NCBI RefSeq assembly: GCF_000153205.1
Contig: NZ_CH672427.1
Coordinates: 3,154,596-3,218,595, forward strand
Direction: 5' to 3'
DNA: 64,000 nucleotides
Source of the DNA: Nitrococcus mobilis Nb-231
Lineage (GTDB): Bacteria > Pseudomonadota > Gammaproteobacteria > Nitrococcales > Nitrococcaceae
Made by a program: the position numbers and the translations under genes. The notes beneath the pieces are model-generated. The model was not told the DNA's origin and did not search any database. It was given only the letters and a program-made list of their open reading frames with translations. Positions 10,526-18,807 of the stretch are shown one piece after another; the first letter of the stretch is position 1; the number at the start of each line of letters is the position of its first letter.

Positions 10526-11626
10526 GTGAATATAACTCGGATTAGCCGTTATGTGGTGGCAGAGGTCGGTTGGAGCTGGTTAGCCGTAACCGTAGTCCTG
10601 CTGGTGGTGCTTTTGACCAATCGGCTGATTCGTTTTCTAGCCGATGCCGCTAGCGGTGATATCCCGGCCAATCTCCTCTTCACCCTGTTGGGCCTGAAGG
10701 CCCTGGCCAATTTGGGCACGGTGCTGCCGGCCAGCTTTTTCCTGGCCATCGTGATGGCGATGGGACGCTTGTATCGCGACTCGGAGATGGCCGCTTTAGC
10801 GGCCTGCGGAGTCGGACCGCGGGAGCTCTGCCGGGCGTTGTTGCTGTTGGCCGTACCATTGGCTCTCCTGGTGGGCTATCTGTCGCTGGTATTCGGTCCC
10901 TGGGCTGAGGGTACGGCACAACGAATCGTGGCTGAGGCTCAGCAGTCGAACCGTCTTCAGGGTGTGCGCCCTGGGCGGTTTCTCGATTTGGGAGCCGGCT
11001 CGGCGGTGGCCTACGTCGCCTCGATCGATGCCGAGGGGATCATGCATGGCATCTTCGCTCGGGCCGAGCAGGACGGGCAGCCGGTGTTGATTGCGGCCGC
11101 CCGGGCTCGGCGGGAAGTAGATCCCGAGACGGGGGCGAGATTTTTGGTGTTGCTCAATGGGCAGCGTTATCAGGGCGTACCTGGGCAGCGCGCGTGGCGG
11201 GTGATCCGCTTTGGTCAGCACGGCTTGAGTCTGGGTGGGTCGGAGCCAGCGCAATTCAGCGCCGCCCGCGATGGACTCACCAGTTGGCAGCTTTGGCACT
11301 CCGAGGATCGGGCCGCCTGGGCGCAACTGCAGTGGCGGCTGTCTATGCCACTGGTCACCCTGGTGCTCACGCTGTTTGCCCTGCCGTTGAGTAAAAGCGC
11401 ACCGCGGGACGGGCGCTACGCGAAGTTGCTGTCTGCCGTGTTGGTCTATGTGCTCTATTTCAACCTCCTCAAGGTGGCCCAAGGTTTGTTAAGTCAAGGA
11501 CGTTACCCAGTGGGCCTTGGTCTTTGGTGGGTGCACGCGCTCATGTTGGGCGCGGCCTTGGCGGCACTGCAGCTGCGATTTCAGATCCTGCATCGAGTGC
11601 CGGTCGGCTCTGGGAGGAGGCGATGA
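10526..11626 (+). CDS. lptF: LPS export ABC transporter permease LptF
   Basis: A 366-residue inner-membrane permease of the LptB2FG complex, which extracts lipopolysaccharide from the inner membrane for transport to the outer membrane. Six membrane segments flank a periplasmic beta-jellyroll (about residues 130-260). The family N-terminus ISRYVVAEVGW and the LTNRLIRFLADAA segment start right after a GTG at 10526; a TTG at 10496 is an alternative that adds ten atypical residues. The stop overlaps lptG (ATGA). Confidence 0.95.
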   Translation: MNITRISRYVVAEVGWSWLAVTVVLLVVLLTNRLIRFLADAASGDIPANLLFTLLGLKALANLGTVLPASFFLAIVMAMGRLYRDSEMAALAACGVGPRELCRALLLLAVPLALLVGYLSLVFGPWAEGTAQRIVAEAQQSNRLQGVRPGRFLDLGAGSAVAYVASIDAEGIMHGIFARAEQDGQPVLIAAARARREVDPETGARFLVLLNGQRYQGVPGQRAWRVIRFGQHGLSLGGSEPAQFSAARDGLTSWQLWHSEDRAAWAQLQWRLSMPLVTLVLTLFALPLSKSAPRDGRYAKLLSAVLVYVLYFNLLKVAQGLLSQGRYPVGLGLWWVHALMLGAALAALQLRFQILHRVPVGSGRRR

Positions 11627-12699
11627 AACTGATCGACCGTTATATAGCGCGCAACGTAACCGCCGGCACGCTGATCGTGTTGTTGGTGATCGTCTCACTC
11701 GATCTGCTGTTCAATTTTCTCAAAGAAAGCCAAGACAGTGGGCAAGGGGATTACACTGTGTGGCTGGCGCTGCTCTATGTGCTGCTTACGACGCCTTACA
11801 GCGCCTACCAGGCGTTTCCTTTCGCCACGCTCATCGGTAGCCTGATCGGGCTGGGCGGACTGGCGGCCCGCTCGGAGCTGGTGGTCATGCGCGGCACTGG
11901 GATGTCGGCGTTGACTATCGCGCGCCCTCTAGTCATGGCGGGCCTGTCGCTTGCGCTGCTGGCCATGGGGGTCGGTGAGTGGCTGGCGCCGCGAACCGAC
12001 CGGTTGGCTACGGAGCTGCAGACGCGCGCCGTCGGCGGGCAGTTATCGGCGGGCGGTGAATCGGGCTTTTGGGCACGCGACGGGGATCGTTATGTCCATG
12101 CTCGGCAGGTGCCCGAGGCGGATGTGCTGGAAGATCTCCAGATCTATGCTTTCCAAGGCGTTCGTTTAGACCACATTACTACGGCGTGGCGCGCTCATTA
12201 CGAGCAGGGAGTTTGGATGTTGCTTGCTCCGGTTACCACGCATTTCGCCGCCGATGGCAGCGTTCGTGTCAGCCGCGCAGCCAGCGCCCGCTACCGCAGC
12301 GAGCTCAAGCCCGATATGCTCGATGTGGTGGTAGTCGAACCCGAGGTTCTTCCCATTACGCAGCTGTGGATCTACACGCGTTATCTAGAGCGCAACGGGC
12401 TCGACAGCAGCCGTTATCGGTTGGCTTTCTGGGTGAAGGTGGCTACGCCGCTTGCTACCGTAACCATGTTGTTGTTGACGGTGCCGTTGGTATTCGGCTC
12501 GTTGCGTAGCGCCAACATGGGTCAGCGCATATTCATCGGCGTGCTGATCGGCATTGCTTTTTTTCTGTTGAACCGGCTGCTAAACCGAGCCGCAATGGTC
12601 TTTGGTCTGCCGCCGCTGGTGAGCGCGCTGGGGCCGACGGTCTTGTTCTTAGGCATTGCGCTCGGTAGCCTCGTGCGGCTGTCGCGGCGTAGCGTGTGA
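11623..12699 (+). CDS. lptG: LPS export ABC transporter permease LptG
   Basis: A 358-residue partner of LptF with the same layout of six helices around a periplasmic jellyroll domain. The start MKLIDRYIARNV is typical and is preceded by GGGAGGAGG; its ATG overlaps the lptF stop. Motifs include TPYSAYQAFPFATLIG and SELVVMRGTGMS, the cytoplasmic coupling region that contacts the LptB ATPase. The lptB gene is not in the window, as is usual. Confidence 0.95.
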   Translation: MKLIDRYIARNVTAGTLIVLLVIVSLDLLFNFLKESQDSGQGDYTVWLALLYVLLTTPYSAYQAFPFATLIGSLIGLGGLAARSELVVMRGTGMSALTIARPLVMAGLSLALLAMGVGEWLAPRTDRLATELQTRAVGGQLSAGGESGFWARDGDRYVHARQVPEADVLEDLQIYAFQGVRLDHITTAWRAHYEQGVWMLLAPVTTHFAADGSVRVSRAASARYRSELKPDMLDVVVVEPEVLPITQLWIYTRYLERNGLDSSRYRLAFWVKVATPLATVTMLLLTVPLVFGSLRSANMGQRIFIGVLIGIAFFLLNRLLNRAAMVFGLPPLVSALGPTVLFLGIALGSLVRLSRRSV

Positions 12700-12705
12700 G
12701 CGGGC

Positions 12706-13182
12706 TCAGTGGCGTTTGATAATCACTCGCGTGCCGGAGAGACGGTCATGCCAGGCGAGATGATCACGGTCCACCAGCGACCAAAAGACCCCGACACCGA
12801 GTGGCAACCAAGCGGCCAGCGCCGCCAGGAAGCGCACTGCGGCGTCGCGCCAGCGCAGCCGCCCGCCATCGGCCCGGATCAGGTGCAGACGCCAGGCTTG
12901 CATGCCGAGGGTACGGCCGGCACGGCCCCAAAAACCCACGAAAAAGACAAATGCGACCAGCAATAGGCTGATCTGGTAACAATGGTAGACGGGAGAACCG
13001 CCGGGGGTGATCGCCTCGCCGTGGCGGGCGAGGAGCCACAGCACCGTGGTGATCATCCACAGCGCAAGCAATACCAGGGCATCGTAGAATCCCGCCGCCA
13101 GGCGCCTGAGTAGGCCCGCTGTTGGCAGTTCGAGTAAGCCTTGGTGGGTTGGGGTGTTGCTTGCCATAATGGGCGGCATCAT
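12706..13182 (-). CDS. RDD family membrane protein
   Basis: About 158 residues with the RDD fold: the first helix begins RRLAAGFYDALVLLALWM (an R-x3-x3-D arrangement), the second RDD-type element is TLGMQAWRLHLIRADGG, and the protein ends with WHDRLSGTRVI, a strongly conserved RDD terminus. Three membrane segments are expected. The role is unknown; some relatives affect ion exchange. It converges with lptG, 6 bases apart. Neither ATG at 13182 or 13179 nor a GTG at 13194 has a convincing ribosome-binding site, so the exact start is uncertain. Confidence 0.85.
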   Translation of the reverse strand: MMPPIMASNTPTHQGLLELPTAGLLRRLAAGFYDALVLLALWMITTVLWLLARHGEAITPGGSPVYHCYQISLLLVAFVFFVGFWGRAGRTLGMQAWRLHLIRADGGRLRWRDAAVRFLAALAAWLPLGVGVFWSLVDRDHLAWHDRLSGTRVIIKRH

Positions 13183-13220
13183 TGCAAAGACCACACGCTG
13201 GCAGGTGTGCTGTCGGAAAA

Positions 13221-13296
13221 TGGCGCTCCCACGGGGATTTGAACCCCGGTTTCCGCCTTGAGAGGGCGGCGTCCTAAACCACTAGACGATGGGAGC
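13221..13296 (-). tRNA. tRNA-Glu (anticodon CTC)
   Basis: On the minus strand a 76-base cloverleaf folds with acceptor stem GCTCCCA/TGGGAGC, a D arm with GTCT/GGAC, an anticodon stem CCGCC/GGCGG around the loop CTCTCAA (bases 13258-13264), and a T arm CGGGG-TTCAAAT-CCCCG. The 3' CCA is encoded (13221-13223). The anticodon CTC reads GAG. The overall sequence closely follows bacterial tRNA-Glu; the common TTC isoacceptor is not in this window. Confidence 0.95.
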
Positions 13297-13408
13297 GTGG
13301 TTGAGCTTGGCGGTATCCGCGCCGCCTTGTTCGCAAACGAAGCCTGCACCTTGCTACAAAGGTTGGTATTATACGCGCACCTTGCGAGCGGACAAGTCGT
13401 GGGAGTAC

Positions 13409-14716
13409 GTGACGGAGCTTGCTGCCATTCACCACGATCCTGTCGTCATTTCCCGATCCGAGCATGGCATTTCGCGGGCCAATATCAGTCGAAACGCGCT
13501 GAAGGTGCTGTATCGGCTGAACAAGGCCGGCTATGCCGCTTATCTGGTTGGTGGCGGGGTTCGTGATCTCTCCCTCGGCCGTGAGCCGAAGGACTTCGAT
13601 GTTGCCACCGACGCGCGGCCGGAGCAGGTCAAGCAGTTGTTCCGCAACTGCCGTCTGATCGGCCGGCGCTTTCGCTTGGCGCACGTGTATTTTGGCTCTG
13701 AAATCATCGAAGTGGCTACGTTTCGGGCTCTTCAAGAGGCCGGAGAGGCGGATGAGCAAGCCCGTGTGCTGGAGAATGGGCGACTCCTGCGTGACAATGT
13801 CTTCGGTACCATCGAAGAGGATGCGTTGCGCCGCGATTTCACCGTCAACGCCCTCTACTACCACATTGCCGATTTTACCTTGGTGGACTATGTAGGCGGC
13901 ATGGCCGATCTGCGCTGCGGTGTGCTGCGGCTGATCGGCGCTGCCGAGGTGCGCTATCGTGAGGATCCGGTGCGCATGCTCCGAGCCGTGCGTTTCGCGG
14001 TGAAACTCGGCTTTCGCATGCACCCGGAGACGGCTGAGGCGATTCCTCGCATGGCGCATCTTTTGGGCCATATTCCGCCGGCACGGTTATTCGATGAAAC
14101 GCTCAAGCTCTTTGTCACCGGCATGGGGCTCGAGGCTTTCGAGTGCCTGCGTCACTACGGCTTGTTTGGGTACCTGTTCCCCGCTACCGAAGCGGTGCTG
14201 TCGGGCGATGAGTTCGGTGCTGCGCTCGGGTTCCTCGCGCGCGCGCTCGCCGATACCGATCGTCGGGTCGCCGAGGGCAAATCGGTGACGCCCGCTTTCT
14301 TGTTCGCCGCGCTGTTGTGGCCATCGATTGCGCAGCGCTTCACTGCTGCGGAGCCTCATGCGGTTGGCTCCATCCAAGAGATTCAGGAAGCCGCCGGCGA
14401 GATTTTGCAAGACCAGACGCGGTGCGTGAGCATTCCCAAGCGTTTTTCGATCCCCATGCGCGAGATATGGTCGCTGCAACCCCGTTTCGAGCGGCGCACG
14501 GGTAAGCGGGCGCTGCGGCTGCTGAGCCATCCGCGGTTTCGCGCCGCCTATGATTTCCTGTTGCTGCGCGCTGAGGCCGGGGAGGTGGAGGCGGAGCTGG
14601 CGCACTGGTGGACGCAGTTGCAGCAGGCCCCGGTCGAGCAGCGTACGGAGATGGTCGGGCGTCGCCGGCGCTCCGGCACTCGGCGTGGCCGGCACAAGGG
14701 CAGCGATACCGTCTGA
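13409..14716 (+). CDS. pcnB: Poly(A) polymerase I
   Basis: A 435-residue nucleotidyltransferase that adds poly(A) tails to RNA 3' ends and promotes decay. The nucleotidyltransferase core has LVGGGVRDLSLGREPKDFDVAT with the catalytic acidic pair, FRNCRLIGRRFRLAHV specific to PcnB, and RRDFTVNALYY. The arginine-rich C-terminus (RRRRSGTRRGRHK) is characteristic. The GTG at 13409 is chosen because GGGAG precedes it; the open frame extends to 13289, but that would overlap the tRNA-Glu gene on the other strand. It overlaps folK (TGATG). Confidence 0.94.
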   Translation: MTELAAIHHDPVVISRSEHGISRANISRNALKVLYRLNKAGYAAYLVGGGVRDLSLGREPKDFDVATDARPEQVKQLFRNCRLIGRRFRLAHVYFGSEIIEVATFRALQEAGEADEQARVLENGRLLRDNVFGTIEEDALRRDFTVNALYYHIADFTLVDYVGGMADLRCGVLRLIGAAEVRYREDPVRMLRAVRFAVKLGFRMHPETAEAIPRMAHLLGHIPPARLFDETLKLFVTGMGLEAFECLRHYGLFGYLFPATEAVLSGDEFGAALGFLARALADTDRRVAEGKSVTPAFLFAALLWPSIAQRFTAAEPHAVGSIQEIQEAAGEILQDQTRCVSIPKRFSIPMREIWSLQPRFERRTGKRALRLLSHPRFRAAYDFLLLRAEAGEVEAELAHWWTQLQQAPVEQRTEMVGRRRRSGTRRGRHKGSDTV

Positions 14717-15213
14717 TGGCTGCCAAGGCACCGACGCGGGTGTTCATCGGTCTGGGCAGCAATCTTGCCGGGCCGGTGCAGCAAGTGCGCCAAGCATTGC
14801 GTGCGCTCGCCGGCCTGCCGGCGACTCGGCTGCAAGCACATTCCTCGTTGTATCGGAACCCTCCGATGGGTCCGAGGTGGCAGCCGGATTACGTCAATGC
14901 GGTTGCCGAGTTGCGCACCGCCCTCAGGCCACGCGCACTGCTCGCGGCGTTGCAGCGGATCGAGTCACACCAGGGGCGCAACCGTAATACGCTGCATTGG
15001 GGGCCGCGCACGTTGGACCTCGACATACTCCTGTGGGGGAAGCGACGGCTGAAATTGCCGGAGCTCATCGTGCCCCATCCCGGTGTTGCGCAGCGCGCTT
15101 TCGTACTCTGTCCGCTTGTCGAGCTGGCGCCCGGGCTCGATATACCAGGTTACGGCCGTATCGAGCAGTTGCTTGCCGACGTCGATGGCGAGACGTTGAC
15201 GCGGGTCGGCTGA
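14716..15213 (+). CDS. folK: HPPK, 6-hydroxymethyl-7,8-dihydropterin pyrophosphokinase
   Basis: A 165-residue folate-pathway enzyme that transfers pyrophosphate from ATP to 6-hydroxymethyl-dihydropterin. Visible motifs are FIGLGSNL near the N-terminus and the signature RTLDLDILLWG (about residues 97-107), followed by VPHPGVAQRAFVL. The ATG shares a base with the pcnB stop, so the two are probably translationally coupled, as in many Gammaproteobacteria. Confidence 0.96.
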   Translation: MAAKAPTRVFIGLGSNLAGPVQQVRQALRALAGLPATRLQAHSSLYRNPPMGPRWQPDYVNAVAELRTALRPRALLAALQRIESHQGRNRNTLHWGPRTLDLDILLWGKRRLKLPELIVPHPGVAQRAFVLCPLVELAPGLDIPGYGRIEQLLADVDGETLTRVG

Positions 15214-15312
15214 TCGATGCAGAGAGTCCCGCCCGTATCTATGGATGCGGCTTCAATGCACCACCTTATGCGCTGTACAGTAGCTTTTTCCCGCGATAGG
15301 GAGCGATGTGTG

Positions 15313-16137
15313 ATGGCCGTCGAGAAATCGAATAAGCGCGCCGCGCCGAGCGTGAATGTTACCCGTTTGCTGCAGATGAAAGCCGCCGGCGAGGTGATTG
15401 CGTGCCTTACCGCCTACGATCACAGCCTGGCCTGTGTGGTGGACGAGGCCGGCGTCGACGTGATCCTGGTCGGTGACACGCTCGGTATGGTCATTCAAGG
15501 GCATGAGACGACGCTCTCAGTGAGCGTCGACGACGTCATTTACCACACCCGGTGTGTGGCCGCCGCCCACCGGCGGGCGTTGATCATGGCCGATATGCCG
15601 TTTATGAGCTATCTCGATGAAGCCACTGCGCTGCGCAACGCCGGGCGACTCATGCAAGAGGGTGGCGCCCGCATGGTGAAATTAGAAGGTACGGCCGATC
15701 AGGTCAGTATCGTAGCCGCCCTCGCGCGGGCGGGCGTCCCGGTCTGCGCGCACCTGGGCTTATTGCCGCAGCGCATTCATAAGCTCGGCGGCTATAAGGT
15801 CCAGGGTCGTGACCGAACGAGCGCGCACGCCATGATCGACGATGCCCACGCCCTGGAGGCGGCGGGGGCGGATTTGTTGTTGGTGGAGTGCATCCCCGCT
15901 GCGCTTGGGGAGCGATTGGCGCATGAATTGCGCATCCCTGTCATCGGAATCGGGGCGGGGTCAGGCTGTGATGGCCAAATTCTGGTGCTCCAGGATCTGC
16001 TCGGTATTACGCCGGGTCGACCACCGCGGTTCGCCAAGGATTTCATGACGGGGGCGGGTAACGTTCAGACCGCGGTGCAGGAGTATGTGGCGGCCGTCAA
16101 GGCGCGCCGCTTCCCGGACGAGGAACATTGTTTCTAA
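15313..16137 (+). CDS. panB: 3-methyl-2-oxobutanoate hydroxymethyltransferase
   Basis: A 274-residue enzyme for the first step of pantothenate synthesis (ketopantoate from alpha-ketoisovalerate and methylene-tetrahydrofolate). The metal and substrate residues lie in LVGDTLGMVIQGHETTL and MADMPFMSY, with VKLEGT and AHLGLLPQ following. The ATG at 15313 follows a GGGAG; frames extending upstream to 15217 lack family similarity. First of a panB-panC-panD group. Confidence 0.96.
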   Translation: MAVEKSNKRAAPSVNVTRLLQMKAAGEVIACLTAYDHSLACVVDEAGVDVILVGDTLGMVIQGHETTLSVSVDDVIYHTRCVAAAHRRALIMADMPFMSYLDEATALRNAGRLMQEGGARMVKLEGTADQVSIVAALARAGVPVCAHLGLLPQRIHKLGGYKVQGRDRTSAHAMIDDAHALEAAGADLLLVECIPAALGERLAHELRIPVIGIGAGSGCDGQILVLQDLLGITPGRPPRFAKDFMTGAGNVQTAVQEYVAAVKARRFPDEEHCF

Positions 16138-16163
16138 TGTGCTTTAAATAAGGGCATTGGCGC

Positions 16164-17024
16164 ATGCGGATCGTGCGGCGAATCCCCGAGCTGCGCTCGC
16201 TGGTACGCTCTTGGCGAGCGCAACGGCTCACGGTCAGCCTCGTGCCGACGATGGGCAATCTGCACGAAGGTCATTTGGCGCTGGTGAAAGTGGCGCGTGA
16301 GCATGGCGATCGGGTGGTGACGAGCTTATTCGTCAACCCCACCCAATTCGGTGCGGGAGAGGATTATGCGACCTATCCGCAGAGCCTGGAAATCGACTGT
16401 GCGCAGCTCCGGGCGCTGGCAGTAGACGCCGTATTCGCACCCGCCGTGCAGGAGATGTATCCGGCGGGCATCATGGGGCACACCCAGGTGGATGTTCCGG
16501 CGCTCTCCGGGATTCTCTGCGGTGCTTTCCGTCCCGGCCATTTTACCGGTGTGGCGACCGTAGTGGCCAAGCTGCTCAATGTTGTCCAGCCGGATAGCGC
16601 CGTGTTTGGACGTAAGGACTATCAGCAGCTGTTGGTGATCCGGCGCCTGGTGGCGGATCTCGATCTGCCCGTGCGGGTCATCGGGATGCCGACCGTGCGT
16701 GAGCCGGATGGACTGGCCCGCAGCTCACGCAATGCCTATTTGAAGCCCTCGCAGCGTGCGCTGGCGCCCGAGCTTTTCCGCACATTGACAGCGCTGAGGC
16801 AGGCATTATTCGAGGGGGAATCGAACTTCCGGTTGCTGGAGGCGCGCGGCAGCAAGATGTTGATGGACGCGGGCATGCGCCCGGAGTATGTGGCTATTCG
16901 GCGCGGCGCGGATTTGCGTGAGCCATGCCGGGACGATCTCGAGCTAGTGGTGCTCGCGGCGGCCTGGCTCGGCGAAGCCCGGCTGATCGATAATGTGGAG
17001 GTGTCGTTGAACCGCTGCGGCTGA
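16164..17024 (+). CDS. panC: Pantothenate synthetase
   Basis: A 286-residue ligase that joins pantoate and beta-alanine using ATP. Signature segments: VPTMGNLHEGHLALV (the HIGH-like ATP site), FVNPTQFGAGEDY, CGAFRPGHFTGVATVV and FGRKDYQQL. Length is normal. It lies 26 bases after panB and is almost certainly in the same operon. Confidence 0.96.
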   Translation: MRIVRRIPELRSLVRSWRAQRLTVSLVPTMGNLHEGHLALVKVAREHGDRVVTSLFVNPTQFGAGEDYATYPQSLEIDCAQLRALAVDAVFAPAVQEMYPAGIMGHTQVDVPALSGILCGAFRPGHFTGVATVVAKLLNVVQPDSAVFGRKDYQQLLVIRRLVADLDLPVRVIGMPTVREPDGLARSSRNAYLKPSQRALAPELFRTLTALRQALFEGESNFRLLEARGSKMLMDAGMRPEYVAIRRGADLREPCRDDLELVVLAAAWLGEARLIDNVEVSLNRCG

Positions 17025-17108
17025 CCGTGGATAATATGCTGCCCTGCAATATGCAGCGGGTTGCCGGCTGCGAAGCAACCAGCTGGGATGCTGACAGAGG
17101 CGAACGCT

Positions 17109-17489
17109 ATGTATTTGACTATGTTGAAATGTAAGCTCCATCAGGCGCGGGTGACCCATGCTGAGCTGGAATACGAAGGATCATGCGCCATCGACGCCGA
17201 TCTGCTCGCGGCGGCCGGTATTCATGACTACCAGCAGATCCATATCTACAACATGGCCAACGGCGAGCGGTTCGCGACCTACGCCATTCGCGCCGAGAGC
17301 GGATCGCGAATCATCTCGATGAACGGTGCAGCCGCGCACAAAGCCAAACCCGGCGATCGGGTGATTATTTGTTGTTATGCCCTCATGCCCGAGGCCGATC
17401 TGGAAGGCCATCAGCCGGTGCTGGTCTATTGTGACGAGCAAAATCGCATCAGCCACACCCGCAACCCCATCCCTCGACAAGTCGCCTGA
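17109..17489 (+). CDS. panD: Aspartate 1-decarboxylase precursor
   Basis: A 126-residue proenzyme that makes beta-alanine from aspartate. It self-cleaves between Gly and Ser in YEGSCAID (Gly24-Ser25) to create the pyruvoyl group. [10 protein letters not shown] and ISMNGAAAH are family motifs. The ATG at 17109 follows GAGGCGAACGCT; earlier in-frame starts add 16 unrelated residues. Completes panBCD. Confidence 0.96.
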   Translation: MYLTMLKCKLHQARVTHAELEYEGSCAIDADLLAAAGIHDYQQIHIYNMANGERFATYAIRAESGSRIISMNGAAAHKAKPGDRVIICCYALMPEADLEGHQPVLVYCDEQNRISHTRNPIPRQVA

Positions 17490-17560
17490 AGCCAGTGCGT
17501 GCTGGTGAGCTTTGCCCTTGCCTAGCGCGACTTGGTCTTCTCTGCGACCCGGCGTGACCG

Positions 17561-18634
17561 TTACGACTTATCGCTCTGCCGGGCGAGGGCCCAAGCGACA
17601 TGCTCGCGCACCAAGGCAGAAGGGTGCTGCGAGCGTGCGCGCAGGACGTCGCGCGCGGCCTCATCGCACGGCGAGTTGCCCAAGGCGACCGCCAGATTGC
17701 GTAGCCAACGTACGTGGCCCAAGCGGTGAATTGCCGAGCCTGCGGTACGTTCCAGAAACTCCGCCTCATCCCAGCGCATGAGCGCGGTGAGCGCAGCGGT
17801 ATCCAGGCCGTGACGGGGGCGAAAGTCGGCCTCGTCGGTGGGGCGGGCGAATTTGTTCCACGGACAGACGGCTTGGCAGTCGTCACAGCCGAACACCCGG
17901 TTGCCGATCAAGGGGCGCAATGACTCGGGGATGCTCCCTTGGTGCTCGATCGTGAGATAGGAGATGCAGCGGCGGGCGTCAAGCTGGTAAGGCCCAACAA
18001 TCGCCCCGGTCGGACAGATGTTCAGGCAAGCCCGGCAACTGCCGCAGTGCTCGCTACTCGGGGCGCTTGGTGGCAGGGGTAAGTCCGTGAAAAGCTCGCC
18101 GAGAAAGAAATAGGAGCCGGCCTCTCGGCTCAGCAGTAGGGTATGCTTACCGATCCAGCCCAAGCCCGCATCACGGGCCAGCGCCTTTTCCAGCACCGGG
18201 GCACTGTCGACCAACGCCCGGTAGCCGAATGGCCCGGCGGTGGCTTCGATCCGGTGTGCAAGCCGTTGCAGGCGTTTGCGCATGAGTTTGTGATAATCAC
18301 GCCCCAAGGCGTAGCGGGCAATAAAGGCACGGCGAGCGTCCTGCAGGACCCGCGCGTCGGGCTCGATTCCCGGTGGTCGGTAGTTCAGCCGCACAGAGAT
18401 CACCCGCAAGGTGCCCGCTAGCAGGCGCTGGGGACGCGCCCGCTTGACCCCGTGTCGAGCCATATAGGCCATCTCACCGTGGAAGCCACGGCGCAGCCAC
18501 TGCAGTAGGCGTGCCTCGTCGACGGCCAGGTTGGGTTTGGCGATACCCACCCGGTCGAAACCAAGCTCCTGGCCCCAGCGTTTGATGTCTCGGGCCAGGG
18601 CGTGGAGATCGAGAGCCGGCCGTGCGTCGTTCAT
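17561..18634 (-). CDS. queG: Epoxyqueuosine reductase
   Basis: A 357-residue cobalamin-dependent Fe-S enzyme that reduces epoxyqueuosine to queuosine in tRNA, the last step of the pathway. Two ferredoxin-type cysteine clusters are visible, CGSCRACLNICPTGAI and CDDCQAVCPWNKFA, and a HEAT-like C-terminal tail follows. It starts 16 bases from a long inverted repeat and is divergent from nnr. Convergent with panD. Confidence 0.95.
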   Translation of the reverse strand: MNDARPALDLHALARDIKRWGQELGFDRVGIAKPNLAVDEARLLQWLRRGFHGEMAYMARHGVKRARPQRLLAGTLRVISVRLNYRPPGIEPDARVLQDARRAFIARYALGRDYHKLMRKRLQRLAHRIEATAGPFGYRALVDSAPVLEKALARDAGLGWIGKHTLLLSREAGSYFFLGELFTDLPLPPSAPSSEHCGSCRACLNICPTGAIVGPYQLDARRCISYLTIEHQGSIPESLRPLIGNRVFGCDDCQAVCPWNKFARPTDEADFRPRHGLDTAALTALMRWDEAEFLERTAGSAIHRLGHVRWLRNLAVALGNSPCDEAARDVLRARSQHPSALVREHVAWALARQSDKS

Positions 18635-18649
18635 CGGCTTATTGTACTG

Positions 18650-18699
18650 GGGCCTGTTAACAATTATCCGCGGCGTCGCGGGTAATTGTTAACAGGCCC
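18650..18699. repeat. 23-bp inverted repeat with 4-base loop between queG and nnr
   Basis: Arms 18650-18672 and 18677-18699 are reverse complements except for one mismatch (T/C at the eighth base from the loop side of the left arm), around the spacer GCGT. The core contains GTTAAC and AATTA. No T-run follows on either strand, so it is not a simple intrinsic terminator. It sits between two divergent genes, where a terminator is not expected. It could be an operator, an RNA hairpin or a small palindromic interspersed repeat. Confidence 0.75.
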
Positions 18700-18807
18700 T
18701 GAAGACTTGCCTAAGTAAAGCCCTCCTTGTGATTGGGGTAAAAGACTACTTACGATAGCCGTTGTTCGTTCTGCGCAGTGGCTGGATTCGCGGATGGGGT
18801 GGCTATA

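Noticed and set aside
13289-13408. N-terminal extension of pcnB
   Set aside because: It would overlap the tRNA-Glu gene on the other strand and adds non-conserved sequence; the GTG at 13409 has a ribosome-binding site.
13274-14071. Long open frame on the minus strand opposite pcnB
   Set aside because: Shadow of a GC-rich gene on the other strand; no family similarity, and pcnB is certain. The same applies to frames at 18664-19668 (-), 30007-30963 (-), 48671-49975 (+) and 52112-53281 (-).
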